NCBI RefSeq assembly: GCF_003055625.1 | Contig: NZ_CP028811.1 | Span: 744,001 to 808,000 of the forward strand | DNA: 64,000 nucleotides | Direction: 5' to 3' | From: Flavobacterium magnum | GTDB lineage: Bacteria > Bacteroidota > Bacteroidia > Flavobacteriales > Flavobacteriaceae | Part shown: positions 1 through 8,469 of the stretch, in pieces | Layout: every line of letters starts with the position of its first letter | Numbering within the stretch: position 1 is the stretch's first letter | Translations under genes and position numbers: made by a program | Notes under the pieces: generated by a model | What the model saw: only the letters and a program-made list of their open reading frames with translations | Databases searched by the model: none | Told to the model about the DNA's origin: nothing

Positions 1-120
1 TTCCTCCGGCTGACGGAAAATTGCGAACTGGCACGTTACGCACCGGCTTCCAGCGTGGCCATCCACAATGATTATGACAAGGCCGTCGAAATCATCTCCG
101 CACTTGAAAAACAAATTTAA
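1..120 (+). CDS. batD: BatD C-terminal fragment (partial, 5' end outside window)
   Basis: The first 39 codons read in frame from base 1 to a TAA at 118-120. The peptide has the CELARYAP segment and an amphipathic C-terminal helix that I associate with the end of BatD, a large membrane protein of the Bacteroidota aerotolerance (Bat) operon. The batE gene begins 18 bases later, as expected for a batABCDE cluster. The 5' part of the gene lies outside the window. The assignment rests on context and a short tail, so it is moderately secure. Confidence 0.6.
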   Translation, partial: FLRLTENCELARYAPASSVAIHNDYDKAVEIISALEKQI

Positions 121-138
121 CCTTCAGATCAGCAGAAA

Positions 139-882
139 ATGAAAAACATACTGTATTTATTGTTGCTTTCGGTTTCTTTTTCTTTCGCCCAAAGCGGATT
201 TGAAACAGGTAATGCGCTGTACCGCAAAGGCCATTATGCCGAGGCGGCCGACTCCTATGAAAGTGTGCTGAAAACCAGGAAGCATTCGGCCGAATTATAC
301 TTTAATCTCGGCAATTGCTATTACAAACTGCACAAAATCGCGCCCGCGATTTACAACTACGAAAAGGCGCTGCTCCTGAGCCCGAACGATTCGGAAATAA
401 AAAACAACCTGAAGTTCGCCCAAAAAGCTGCAATCGACGAGGTGAAGGACGTTCCGCACGTGGGTTTTCTCAAAATGATCGAAAATGCAGCCGGGATTTT
501 CGCCTACGACAGCTGGGCCTGGATAGCGGTGGTTTTCGCTTTTGTGTGCCTGCTGCTGTTTGCGGGTTACTATTTTTCTGCGGAAGCGCTTCGGAAAAGG
601 TTGTTTTTCATGGGCATGTTTGCTTCAATCGTCGTTATCGGATTGAGCACCGGCGCTGCGTTTATCGGGAAAAATGCCAACGCCGACGACCGTGAGGCGA
701 TTGTATTTGACGATGTACTTCCGGTGAAAACCGAACCGAAAGCCGACGCACAGGATGCTTTCGTATTGCACGAGGGTACCAAGGTATCGATTACGGACAC
801 GTTGGATGTCTGGCGGAAAGTCAGGATTTCAGACCAGACCGAAGGCTGGGTCCAGGCTGAATCGATAAAGGAAATCCGATAG
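139..882 (+). CDS. batE: BatE-like TPR and SH3 domain protein
   Basis: A 247-residue protein with a cleavable signal peptide (residues 1-17, ending FSFA before QSG), TPR-like helices around 20-95 (motif AELYFNLGNCYYKL), two membrane segments near 127-146 and 156-177, and a bacterial SH3-like domain from about 186 to the end. This is the layout of BatE, the TPR protein of the Bat aerotolerance operon. It lies 18 bases after the batD remnant, so the two are co-transcribed. The TPR part should be periplasmic, interacting with other Bat proteins; the exact biochemical role of Bat proteins is not established. Confidence 0.85.
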   Translation: MKNILYLLLLSVSFSFAQSGFETGNALYRKGHYAEAADSYESVLKTRKHSAELYFNLGNCYYKLHKIAPAIYNYEKALLLSPNDSEIKNNLKFAQKAAIDEVKDVPHVGFLKMIENAAGIFAYDSWAWIAVVFAFVCLLLFAGYYFSAEALRKRLFFMGMFASIVVIGLSTGAAFIGKNANADDREAIVFDDVLPVKTEPKADAQDAFVLHEGTKVSITDTLDVWRKVRISDQTEGWVQAESIKEIR

Positions 883-883
883 T

Positions 884-1390
884 TCAGACGGTGTTGACGG
901 CCCCGGAAATCCACGACTGTAGTGACGGATAAATCCAAGTGGTTGTCTTGAGGATTTTGGGGTAAAGTACCGATTTTCCAAGCGTTTCTTTTTCCACAAA
1001 GCGCCCATTCGCATTGAATTTCTCGAAAATAACAAAGGCAACACCCAGAATGAGGAATGCCTTTACCAGTCCGAGCACGCCGCCGGCAATCTTATTGAAC
1101 AATCCCAACGCGCTGAAATTGGCGAAGGCCGTTAACACTTTCCCAAGCACGGCCACACCCAGAACCACCGCGGCAAATGTCAGCAGAAAGGCAATGGCCT
1201 GTACTGTTTGCGGATGCCAGGAAACGTAGCCTGAAAGCAAATCCCTGAGTACAAATGAAAACCTGAAAGCGGCAAAAATCCCGACAAACAAAGACAGGAG
1301 CGATGCGAGTTCGGCGAAGAAACCGTCCCAGAGTCCGCTCAGGATCCCAAAAATCAAAAAACCTGCAAATACCAGATCGAGTAAAAACAT
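884..1390 (-). CDS. CvpA family membrane protein
   Basis: A 168-residue protein with four hydrophobic helices and the pattern LLDLVFAGFLIFGILSGLWDG near its start, typical of the CvpA (colicin V production) family, which is widespread and linked to envelope homeostasis. An in-frame extension to 1468 exists, but conserved sequence begins at MFLLDL, so ATG at 1390 is chosen. Its stop lies one base from the end of batE, so the two genes converge with almost no spacer. It is divergent from the gene at 1497. Confidence 0.85.
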   Translation of the reverse strand: MFLLDLVFAGFLIFGILSGLWDGFFAELASLLSLFVGIFAAFRFSFVLRDLLSGYVSWHPQTVQAIAFLLTFAAVVLGVAVLGKVLTAFANFSALGLFNKIAGGVLGLVKAFLILGVAFVIFEKFNANGRFVEKETLGKSVLYPKILKTTTWIYPSLQSWISGAVNTV

Positions 1391-1434
1391 AACCTCATTT
1401 AAACCGGCAAGATAGTACTTTTGCGCAATTGGGT

Positions 1435-1442
1435 TATCTTTG
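1435..1442 (+). promoter_or_regulatory. TAnnTTTG promoter element for gene at 1497
   Basis: TATCTTTG matches the Bacteroidota -7 element TAnnTTTG, 54 bases before the ATG at 1497. No well-spaced TTG is clear upstream. Confidence 0.5.
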
Positions 1443-1496
1443 CCCTCAGGAATTGATCTGGCAGTCAATCCGTGAAATCACCTCTAAACTCCATCC

Positions 1497-1853
1497 ATGT
1501 CCAGAGATATACAATTAAAAGAACGCTGGGAACAGCTTGTCCAGATACTTTCAGATCAGTTTTCACAGGGTGAGGACCTTGATCTTGACGCCATCATTTA
1601 CCTGATCGGCTTGCAGGAATACGGCAAATTCAACCAAAAGTTCAAGAAGGATGAAAAGCTCAACCTGATGCATATTGCGATTTGCCGTGTGCTGGAGCCT
1701 TACGGTTATTATGAATTCGATTACGTAGACCACGAAGGCTGGCCGCATTACAAGGTCAGGGAAATGCTGCCGCCGCTCAAAGCCGGGGAGCAATCCGTGC
1801 TGATGAAAGAAGCCATTGTGAACTATTTCCTCGAAAAGGAAGTCATCAGTTGA
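1497..1853 (+). CDS. Conserved hypothetical protein, 118 aa
   Basis: I do not recognise a named domain. The protein is 118 residues, acidic, soluble and probably mostly helical, with no signal peptide or membrane helix. A middle segment DAIIYLIGLQEYGKF and an aromatic segment YGYYEFDYVDHEGWPHY look conserved in character. Promoter TATCTTTG lies upstream and pheS follows 89 bases later with its own promoter. From memory, related small proteins occur in Flavobacteriaceae, but I cannot assign a function. The coding character is good: no in-frame shadows and composition like its neighbours. Confidence 0.75.
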   Translation: MSRDIQLKERWEQLVQILSDQFSQGEDLDLDAIIYLIGLQEYGKFNQKFKKDEKLNLMHIAICRVLEPYGYYEFDYVDHEGWPHYKVREMLPPLKAGEQSVLMKEAIVNYFLEKEVIS

Positions 1854-1914
1854 ATTTTGCTTAAAGTTTCCCGCATAATGTTTCGGCTGGCCGTAAACTT
1901 TAAACTTTATACCT

Positions 1915-1922
1915 TAAATTTG
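1915..1922 (+). promoter_or_regulatory. TAnnTTTG promoter element for pheS
   Basis: TAAATTTG, 20 bases before the pheS ATG at 1943. Confidence 0.55.
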
Positions 1923-1942
1923 CAGCTGCTATAATACGTACG

Positions 1943-2962
1943 ATGATAGACAAGATTAAAGAATATATCGGGGAAGCACAGGCTTTTTCAACGCAAAAGA
2001 AGGAAGAGCTCGAAGCCTTCCGCATCAAATTCCTGGGAAGCAAAGGCCTGATTAAGGAGATTTTCGCCGAATTCAAAAATGTGCCGAATGACCAGAAAAA
2101 AGAATTCGGGCAGGTTATCAATACCCTTAAGAACATTGCTGAGGAGAAACTGAAAACCCTGCAGGAGCAGCTGGAAAACAGCCAGGAAACCAAAAGCATT
2201 TACGGCGATTTGTCGCGTCCCGGCGAGCCGGTGTCGATCGGTTCGCGCCACCCTATTTCGTTAGTCAGGAATCAGATTACGGATGTGTTTTCAAACATCG
2301 GGTTCAACGTTTCCGAAGGGCCCGAGATTGAAGACGACTGGCATAATTTCACCGCGTTGAACCTTCCCGAATACCACCCGGCGCGCGACATGCAGGATAC
2401 GTTTTTTATACAGACCAACCCGGACATGCTCTTGCGGACACACACCTCATCGGTGCAGGTGCGCTATATGGAAAACAACAAACCGCCGATACGGACGATT
2501 TCGCCGGGCCGCGTGTTCAGGAATGAAGCCGTGTCCTCACGCTCGCATTGTATTTTCCATCAGGTCGAAGGCTTGTATATCGATAAGGACGTTTCGTTCG
2601 CAGACCTGAAACAGACGATTTTGTATTTCACCAAGGAAATGTTCGGAAAATCAAAAATACGCCTGCGCCCTTCCTATTTCCCTTTTACCGAGCCAAGTGC
2701 GGAAGTCGATATTTACTGGGGACTCAAGACCGAAACCGATTACCGCATCACCAAAGGAACGGGCTGGCTCGAAATCATGGGCTGCGGCATGGTCGACCCG
2801 AATGTCCTGCGCAATTGCGGCATCAACCCCGATGAATTCAACGGATTCGCTTTCGGGATGGGGATCGAGCGCATCGCCATGCTGTTGTACCAGGTCGATG
2901 ACATCCGCATGTTTTTTGAGAATGACGTACGCTTTCTGGAGCAGTTTAAGACCAGTATTTAA
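1943..2962 (+). CDS. pheS: Phenylalanine-tRNA ligase alpha subunit
   Basis: A 339-residue class II aminoacyl-tRNA synthetase, the expected length for bacterial PheS. The N-terminal region (about 1-85) is the coiled-coil tRNA-binding arm with KFLGSKGLIKEIF. The catalytic core shows HPISLVRNQI, the motif 2 region RVFRNEAVSSRSHCIFHQVEG, and motif 3 GFAFGMGIERIAMLLY from residue 301. It charges tRNA-Phe as an alpha2-beta2 tetramer; pheT is not in this window. A dispersed repeat follows its stop by a few bases. Confidence 0.97.
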   Translation: MIDKIKEYIGEAQAFSTQKKEELEAFRIKFLGSKGLIKEIFAEFKNVPNDQKKEFGQVINTLKNIAEEKLKTLQEQLENSQETKSIYGDLSRPGEPVSIGSRHPISLVRNQITDVFSNIGFNVSEGPEIEDDWHNFTALNLPEYHPARDMQDTFFIQTNPDMLLRTHTSSVQVRYMENNKPPIRTISPGRVFRNEAVSSRSHCIFHQVEGLYIDKDVSFADLKQTILYFTKEMFGKSKIRLRPSYFPFTEPSAEVDIYWGLKTETDYRITKGTGWLEIMGCGMVDPNVLRNCGINPDEFNGFAFGMGIERIAMLLYQVDDIRMFFENDVRFLEQFKTSI

Positions 2963-2967
2963 TTTCA

Positions 2968-3052
2968 GGAGCTATTTCCGGCTGTCCGCTTTATCTTTTC
3001 CCGCCTAAAGAAGGCAGAAAAAGGATGCCGCTTCCATCCGGGCTACAGCGCC
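2968..3052 (+). repeat. Dispersed intergenic repeat, copy A
   Basis: Left flank GGCTGTCCGCTTTATC, central hairpin (CTTTTcccGCCT paired with AGGCagaAAAAG) and right flank ATGCCGCTTCCATCCGGGC. The flanks match copies at 16612, 37519 and 38994; the hairpin sequence differs. It occupies most of the pheS downstream spacer. Confidence 0.75.
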
Positions 3053-3068
3053 AATTCCAAAGTTCAAA

Positions 3069-3476
3069 ATGAGAAAAGACATCACCATCCCCGAAATAGA
3101 CAATGTATTTATGGCCGCCGTCCAGGAATGGAGCGACGATTTCATGAGCAATGTCTGGAACGTGTATCTTGTCAATGACAGCGATAACGACCTACATGAT
3201 ATCATGGTGGTGTCAAAAGCATTCGGCACGATTGACGGCGAAATGCGCAAGACGTCGCTGCTGCGTCATGCACTGGTTGAAATGCCTGCCGTGTCGGCAG
3301 TTAAAATCGAGATGATTGAAGCCAGCGTTTTGGTACTGAACAACGAATTCATGGTCACTTTCTTTATCGGGAAGACCCTTTACGACCGCAAATACATCTT
3401 CCGCGCGAATTCGATTAACGAAAACAATATGGAAGACGTGCCGCATTTGTGGAAACCTGGTGTAATTGTAAGGTAA
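3069..3476 (+). CDS. Conserved hypothetical protein, 135 aa
   Basis: I do not recognise a named family. The 135-residue protein is soluble, without signal peptide or membrane helix, and looks like a small alpha/beta fold: a helix with VFMAAVQEWSDDFMSNVWNVYLVND, then alternating strands ending FFIGKTLYDRKYIF and VPHLWKPGVI. It follows pheS after a 106-base spacer that contains repeat copy A. From memory, homologues sit beside pheS in related genomes, which would make it a lineage-specific core protein; I infer no function. Confidence 0.78.
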   Translation: MRKDITIPEIDNVFMAAVQEWSDDFMSNVWNVYLVNDSDNDLHDIMVVSKAFGTIDGEMRKTSLLRHALVEMPAVSAVKIEMIEASVLVLNNEFMVTFFIGKTLYDRKYIFRANSINENNMEDVPHLWKPGVIVR

Positions 3477-3686
3477 TCAGCTTTTTTTGGGTCTCGAGGT
3501 CCAACTGAAATAACCTACAACAAAAATACCCACTAAAATTTGTGCCAGCGTTGCTACGTAAAATCCTACGTCACTGAGCTGGGTGGTAACTGGGGTACGT
3601 TTCATTTCAAATAAGAGCTGGAAAAATGACATAAAAACGCCCCAAAATACTCCCGTCCTGATCTGGAATTTCCACCTTTCACTCAT
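3477..3686 (-). CDS. Small two-helix membrane protein, 69 aa
   Basis: A 69-residue basic protein with two predicted membrane helices (about residues 12-28 and 40-61) separated by a short charged loop, and a KK tail. Function unknown. It begins one base after the gpsA stop, on the same strand, so it is probably the distal gene of the gpsA transcript. It abuts the convergent gene ending at 3476 with no spacer. The tight packing supports it being real. Confidence 0.65.
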   Translation of the reverse strand: MSERWKFQIRTGVFWGVFMSFFQLLFEMKRTPVTTQLSDVGFYVATLAQILVGIFVVGYFSWTSRPKKS

Positions 3687-3687
3687 A

Positions 3688-4683
3688 CTAATCCAGCTTA
3701 TCCGTTAATTTCTTAAACACTTTCCGCGCCTCTTTGCCCTCATATAGAATATTGTATACGGCATCGATGATGGGCGTTTTCGCGCCATATTCCTCGTTGA
3801 GTTTGTAAGCGCTCTTGACGGCATAGTAGCCTTCGGCCACCATGCTCATTTCCATCATGGCGCTTTTGACGGTGTAGCCTTTCCCAATCATATTCCCAAA
3901 CATACGGTTCCTTGAAAACACCGAATATCCCGTCACGAGCAAATCACCCAGATAGGCTGAATCATTGATGTTGCGCTTCATCTTATGTACTTTCCTGATG
4001 AACTTCTTCATTTCCCGGATACCATTGCTCATCAATACCGACTGGAAGTTGTCGCCATAGCCCAAACCATGCGCAATCCCGGCAGCAATCGCGTAAATGT
4101 TTTTAAGCATCGCCGCATATTCCGTACCCACAATGTCATCGGAGATTTTTACCTTAATGTAATTTCCGGCGAGGTTGTCGCCCATGATCTCGGCCTTTTT
4201 CTCATCACCACAGGCAATGGTCAGGTATGAGAGGCGTTCGAGCGCCACTTCCTCAGCGTGGCATGGCCCGGTTATCACGCCAATGTTGTCATACGGGATG
4301 CCAAATTCCTTATGGAAATGCTCGCCGACAATCAAGAATGTTTCAGGGACAATCCCTTTGATGGCCGAGAAAATGACTTTTGATTTCAGACTTTCGGTAA
4401 GTCTCGAGAGCTCGCCGCTTAAAAAGGCGGAGGGAATCGCAAAGATGATATAATCTGCATAGGCGACAGCCTCGTTAATGTCTGAAGTGAGCTTTAATTT
4501 CCTGACGTCAAATTCTACTGAACTCAGGTAATTCGGGTTGTGCCTGTGGGTCTTGATATGTGCGATGGCATCGGTGTTGCGCATGTACCACGCAATTTCG
4601 CTCAGGTTTACACACAGCATCTTGGCAATGGCCGTGGCCCAGCTTCCGCCACCGATTACCGCAAACTTCGGTTGTTCACTCAT
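3688..4683 (-). CDS. gpsA: Glycerol-3-phosphate dehydrogenase [NAD(P)+]
   Basis: A 331-residue enzyme reducing dihydroxyacetone phosphate to sn-glycerol-3-phosphate for phospholipid synthesis. The Rossmann motif GGGSWATAIAKML is at residues 11-23; the NAD-binding core continues with AIPSAFL and SAIKGI; the catalytic-domain segment AMLKNIYAIAAGIAHGLGYGDN includes the conserved Lys194. The ORF can be extended to 4704, but those codons lie on top of the promoter element TACTTTTG, so the ATG at 4683 is preferred. The small membrane protein follows immediately. Confidence 0.95.
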   Translation of the reverse strand: MSEQPKFAVIGGGSWATAIAKMLCVNLSEIAWYMRNTDAIAHIKTHRHNPNYLSSVEFDVRKLKLTSDINEAVAYADYIIFAIPSAFLSGELSRLTESLKSKVIFSAIKGIVPETFLIVGEHFHKEFGIPYDNIGVITGPCHAEEVALERLSYLTIACGDEKKAEIMGDNLAGNYIKVKISDDIVGTEYAAMLKNIYAIAAGIAHGLGYGDNFQSVLMSNGIREMKKFIRKVHKMKRNINDSAYLGDLLVTGYSVFSRNRMFGNMIGKGYTVKSAMMEMSMVAEGYYAVKSAYKLNEEYGAKTPIIDAVYNILYEGKEARKVFKKLTDKLD

Positions 4684-4701
4684 CATCGTAAAATTAGTTT
4701 C

Positions 4702-4709
4702 CAAAAGTA
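4702..4709 (-). promoter_or_regulatory. TAnnTTTG promoter element for gpsA
   Basis: TACTTTTG on the minus strand, 18 bases before the chosen gpsA start. It rules out a start at 4704. Confidence 0.55.
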
Positions 4710-4884
4710 CTCAAAATTCAAGAATACCGACGCGCTTCATCCATTCAAAACCCGAAATGTTTAACGCTTTTTTATGATTTTCCCGCACAATCTCGCCCGA
4801 GGTATGCCGTTATTATATCGTATGAAATTAGTTGGTTAGTCATACGCCATAATTATTGAAGTTAATAAATTTTGTTTTTGGTGT

Positions 4885-4922
4885 TAGAAGGCGTTTCTTT
4901 TCCAGGGCGCCTTCTATTTTTT
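4885..4922 (+). terminator. Orphan plus-strand terminator-like hairpin
   Basis: Perfect 9-bp stem TAGAAGGCG / CGCCTTCTA followed by six T on the plus strand, in a 230-base spacer between two minus-strand genes. Its 3' arm overlaps the nadD stop codon. A second hairpin (CGTATGA / TCATACG, 4819-4846) lies upstream. On the minus strand no U tract follows, so it does not look like the nadD terminator. Confidence 0.5.
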
Positions 4923-5489
4923 GTAGAAGTTGTTGTGATCGATATATTCCCAAACCTTTTGTGGCAGCAATGGCGCCGGATTTTTCTTATCCCGTATGCT
5001 TTCGCGGATGAATGTAGAGGAGATTTCCACGACGGGCGCGGCAACCATGTGCACTCTCGGATGGTTTTTCAATTCCGATGCTGTTACTGAAATCCTTGGA
5101 TACACGTAGATGTCGTGGTGCGCGAGGATGTAGTCGGAATTCTTCCATTTCGGAAGTGAATTCAGGTTGTCTTCACCCATAATCAGCGCAAACTCATGCT
5201 GCGGAAATTTCTCAAGTATATGTGCCAGCGTGTTCACGGTGTAACTGGGCTGCGGCAATTTGAACTCCACGTCTGACGGCTTAATCTTCGCATAATCTTC
5301 AGTAGCCAGATGCACCATATGCAGCCTTTGGTAATCGTCGAGCAGCGTACTTTTCTGCTTGTGGGGGTTGTGCGGCGTGACCACCATCCAAACCTGCTCC
5401 AAATCGGAAAATTCCGCCATATGGTTGGCAATGATCATGTGCCCGACGTGAATGGGATTGAAAGTTCCGAAATAAAGGCCTATTTTCAT
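4914..5489 (-). CDS. nadD: Nicotinate-nucleotide adenylyltransferase
   Basis: A 191-residue enzyme that adenylates nicotinate mononucleotide in NAD synthesis. The nucleotidyltransferase signature GTFNPIHVGH is at residues 8-17 and the second signature SSTFIRES is near the C terminus; VTPHNPHK and GEDNLNSLPKW are also typical of NadD. An upstream in-frame extension to 5534 is not conserved in character, so ATG at 5489 is used. It lies downstream of gmk and yicC on the same strand with a 100-base spacer. Confidence 0.95.
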   Translation of the reverse strand: MKIGLYFGTFNPIHVGHMIIANHMAEFSDLEQVWMVVTPHNPHKQKSTLLDDYQRLHMVHLATEDYAKIKPSDVEFKLPQPSYTVNTLAHILEKFPQHEFALIMGEDNLNSLPKWKNSDYILAHHDIYVYPRISVTASELKNHPRVHMVAAPVVEISSTFIRESIRDKKNPAPLLPQKVWEYIDHNNFYKK

Positions 5490-5589
5490 TTTGGGATGAT
5501 TCGCTTTTAGACTGTAAGATGCCTGAGCCCGCACCGCAGGAGATCCTGCATCATCAAATGCCGAGCTGCAGCACCTTCCGAAAACAGCA

Positions 5590-6183
5590 TCAGCTGATGG
5601 TCAGGTATTCGTGAACCAATTTATATGCATCGTTCTTCGCGTTTTCAAGATCGTAATTCTTCAGGATCACATCAAAACTGCCGGAAACAGAAATCTCGCG
5701 TTCGGCTTTAGCCAGGCGCATCCGGATCTTTTCCTCGGTTTCAGTCTGGCGGAAACGCAGCCTCCTTTCCAGTTCTTCGACTGATGGCGGGCTGACGAAA
5801 ACGGCCAGTGTCTGCTCCGGGTATTTTTTCTTGATGTTCAGTCCGCCTACGACATCGATGTCAAAAATCACATGTTTGCCGCTGGCCCAGATGCGTTCGA
5901 CTTCGCTTTGCAGCGTACCGTAGAAATTGTCCTTGTAAACTTCTTCGTATTCCACGAACGCGTTTTCCTCGATTTTCTTCTGGAAGGCTTCGGCAGTCAG
6001 GAAATAATAGTCCTTGCCGTCAACTTCGTCACCGCGTTTCTGGCGCGAGGTAGCCGAAATCGAAAAATCGAGATGCAGCTCTTTCTGCTCAAGCAGGAAG
6101 CGCACTATGGTAGTTTTACCGGAACCCGAAGGCGCTGAAAAAACGAGCAGTTTGCCTTTTTTGGTATGCGTATTTTCCATCAT
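5590..6183 (-). CDS. gmk: Guanylate kinase
   Basis: A 197-residue P-loop kinase that phosphorylates GMP to GDP. The Walker A motif APSGSGKT is at residues 17-24, followed by the GMP-binding region SATSRQKRGDEVDGKDYYFL and EYEEVYKDNFYGT. The start overlaps the yicC stop by one base (TAATG), so translation is probably coupled; an alternative ATG lies one codon downstream at 6180. Confidence 0.96.
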   Translation of the reverse strand: MMENTHTKKGKLLVFSAPSGSGKTTIVRFLLEQKELHLDFSISATSRQKRGDEVDGKDYYFLTAEAFQKKIEENAFVEYEEVYKDNFYGTLQSEVERIWASGKHVIFDIDVVGGLNIKKKYPEQTLAVFVSPPSVEELERRLRFRQTETEEKIRMRLAKAEREISVSGSFDVILKNYDLENAKNDAYKLVHEYLTIS

Positions 6184-7043
6184 TACAATACATTGAGGAC
6201 CTGTTCCTTGATTTTTTCGAGTTCGTCTTTCATCTGCACGACAAGTTTCTGCATTTGGGCATGGTTCGATTTAGATCCCATCGTATTGATCTCGCGGCCC
6301 ATTTCCTGCGTGATGAAACCCAGTTTGCGGCCGTTTGCTTCAGTACCGGCGATGGTTTCTATAAAGTAATTCAGGTGATTTTCAAGGCGTACCTTCTCTT
6401 CGGTGATATCGTATTTTTCGAGGTAAAAAATCAACTCCTGTTCGAAACGGTTGTCGTCAATATTGACCTTCAGTTCATCAATTGCCGCACGCAGCCTGGT
6501 TTTTACGGTATCAATCCTTTCACCGTCGAGGGCTACGGTCTCATTCATCAGGGTCATGATGTTGGCGATGCGGTGCAGGAATTCTTTTTCCAGCGCGACC
6601 CCTTCTGAAATACGGAACGATTTAAGGTTTTTAAGCCCCTCATCGACGACCTGCTGCACCTGGGCCCAGTCGTCTTCGTCAATTTCCTCTCGCTCGGTTT
6701 TGAGCGCATCAGGCATCCTGATGGCCATCTTCATCAGCTCGGTTTCGTCTGCATCGGCGTAAACTTCACGCATCTGTCGGATGTAATCCTTTATGATCGG
6801 GACGTTGACTTTGGTTGAAGTCTGTTCCGCTGTATTTTCAATGAATATGCAAAAATCGATTTTTCCCCTTTCCAGCGTAGTGGCAATCTGGTTGCGTACG
6901 CCAAGCTCCATTTCGCGATACACCGACGGCATCCTTACATTGAGGTCGAAGCCTTTACTGTTGAGCGACTTCACCTCGACGGTTATTTTTTTGGTCGGAA
7001 GCTGCATGCTTGCTTTCCCGAAACCGGTCATGGATTGTATCAT
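6183..7043 (-). CDS. YicC family endoribonuclease-like protein
   Basis: A 286-residue protein opening with MIQSMTGFGKA, the hallmark N terminus of the YicC/YloC family, and ending with the DUF1732 segment FITQEMGREINTMGSKS. Family members have been linked to RNA decay and stationary-phase fitness in other bacteria. The ORF extends upstream to 7112, but the MTGFG signature fixes the start at 7043. It overlaps gmk by one base, the usual yicC-gmk pairing in Bacteroidota. Confidence 0.93.
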   Translation of the reverse strand: MIQSMTGFGKASMQLPTKKITVEVKSLNSKGFDLNVRMPSVYREMELGVRNQIATTLERGKIDFCIFIENTAEQTSTKVNVPIIKDYIRQMREVYADADETELMKMAIRMPDALKTEREEIDEDDWAQVQQVVDEGLKNLKSFRISEGVALEKEFLHRIANIMTLMNETVALDGERIDTVKTRLRAAIDELKVNIDDNRFEQELIFYLEKYDITEEKVRLENHLNYFIETIAGTEANGRKLGFITQEMGREINTMGSKSNHAQMQKLVVQMKDELEKIKEQVLNVL

Positions 7044-7134
7044 AAAAAATTTGTAATAGGAACAAATGTAGTGAAAACAATTCATTCCGCACCCGTAATG
7101 TTGCACCGCCATTGCAGGGTCGGCACGTTAAAAT

Positions 7135-8052
7135 TTACGCTTCCGCAGCGGCTTCTCCGGTCGGCTCCGGCTGCTTTTGGGTAACGAGGTAAACACCTGA
7201 AAAAATAAACACTGCCGAAATAATCTTCACGGGCGAGAGCGTATCTTTACCCAAACCGATGGCAATAACCGTCGCAAACAACGGCTGCAGGTAAATGAAT
7301 ACCGCGACCGTGACAGGCTTCAGCGTTTTCATGGAAAGCAGGTTTAAAAGGTAAGTAAGGAACGTTGAAAATACCAGCACGAATCCCACTTTCCAATAAA
7401 TCGATTCAGGCATGGCTTCCCAGCGGATTGCCCGGAATTCGTCCCAGCCGAAGGGCAGGACCATCAGGAATCCGAAAAGATAGACCCATTTCACGAAAGT
7501 AAAAGCGCTGTACCTGTCCATTAACTTCCGGACAACAATCAGGTAAAACGCATAAGAAACCGCATTGATGAACACCAACAGGTTCCCTAAAGTCCCATTT
7601 GTGGCGAGATGGGCCGGGTTGTGGTTCCCGAAATAAATCAGGGAAGCCGTACCGCCAAGTCCGAGCAATATCCCGAAAACCTTCCGCTTGCGCATGCGTT
7701 CCTTCATCATGATGGCGGAAAGGATCAGTACGATAATCGGAGTGGTCACCATAATCACGGCAGCGCTGATGGGTGTGGTGTAGCTCAGCCCCTTAAAAAA
7801 TGTAAGCATGTTCAACGCCACGCCGAAAAAGGCTGCGGCGACAATCCTTGGAAAATCCCGCCACGCAATTTTTTCTTTAGGCATGAACAGCCATACACCC
7901 CAAAACAGCAGCACCGATCCGCCTACACGCAGCGTGATGAACCCGAAAGCGTCGATATACGCCGGCATGACGTCTTTGGCGACCGTGAAGGTGACGCCGT
8001 AAATCAGTGACACGAGTGTCGCGGCAATGAGTGCAGCAGTACGTTTTGACAT
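7135..8052 (-). CDS. EamA-family (DMT superfamily) transporter
   Basis: A 305-residue protein with about ten membrane helices in two EamA repeats (for example LIYGVTFTVAKDVMPAYIDA in the first and FLTYLLNLLSMKTLKPVTVA in the second). DMT carriers export amino acids, metabolites or drugs; the substrate here cannot be read from sequence. Its ATG overlaps the stop of the ArsC/Spx-like gene by one base (ATGA arrangement), so the pair is one transcript. Confidence 0.88.
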   Translation of the reverse strand: MSKRTAALIAATLVSLIYGVTFTVAKDVMPAYIDAFGFITLRVGGSVLLFWGVWLFMPKEKIAWRDFPRIVAAAFFGVALNMLTFFKGLSYTTPISAAVIMVTTPIIVLILSAIMMKERMRKRKVFGILLGLGGTASLIYFGNHNPAHLATNGTLGNLLVFINAVSYAFYLIVVRKLMDRYSAFTFVKWVYLFGFLMVLPFGWDEFRAIRWEAMPESIYWKVGFVLVFSTFLTYLLNLLSMKTLKPVTVAVFIYLQPLFATVIAIGLGKDTLSPVKIISAVFIFSGVYLVTQKQPEPTGEAAAEA

Positions 8053-8399
8053 CAGCCCAGCGCTTTGATTACCGCCTCAACGTTTTTTGCACTGTTGCCG
8101 ATATAGATTTTTCCACCGATGATGAACACAGGTCGGCTCAAAAAAGTATAATGCTCCAGGAGGTACCTCTTAAAATCCGCTTCGGTGAGGTTTTGATCTT
8201 TCAGTCCCATCGACTTGTACAACTGCGCCTTGCGGCTGAAAAGGGCTTCGTAACTTCCGGCCAGCGCCTTCATCTCGTCGAGCTGGGCTTCGGTTACCGG
8301 TTCCTGCCGGATGTCCTGATATATGAGCTGATGCTGCGGAAGCATCCTGATGATCTTGCGGCACGTATCGCAGGAAGCAAGGTAAAATATGCGGTCCAT
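8052..8399 (-). CDS. ArsC/Spx-like thioredoxin-fold reductase
   Basis: A 115-residue protein with the N-terminal strand FYLASCDTCRKI; Cys10 and Cys13 form a CxxC as in Spx/YffB-type ArsC relatives rather than the single catalytic Cys of true arsenate reductase. LLEHYTFLSRPVFIIGGKIYIG is the family's C-terminal part with the cis-Pro region SRPV. A longer ORF reaches 8429, but MDRIFYLASC is the natural start. It could be a glutaredoxin-like reductase or a Spx-like regulator; arsenate reduction is not supported by the context. Confidence 0.8.
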   Translation of the reverse strand: MDRIFYLASCDTCRKIIRMLPQHQLIYQDIRQEPVTEAQLDEMKALAGSYEALFSRKAQLYKSMGLKDQNLTEADFKRYLLEHYTFLSRPVFIIGGKIYIGNSAKNVEAVIKALG

Positions 8400-8469
8400 T
8401 GGTTGTAATTTCCGGCAAAGAAAAATCATTTTGGACGGAATTCAGTACTTTTAACCAAAAATAAAAACC

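Noticed and set aside
5540..5553. GCAGGA-GA-TCCTGC hairpin between gmk and nadD as a terminator
   Set aside because: Six-bp stem with a two-base loop and no U tract on either strand.
8052..8399. Arsenate reductase as a detoxification gene
   Set aside because: No ars operon context and the motif is CxxC, as in Spx/YffB relatives, not the arsenate reductase arrangement.
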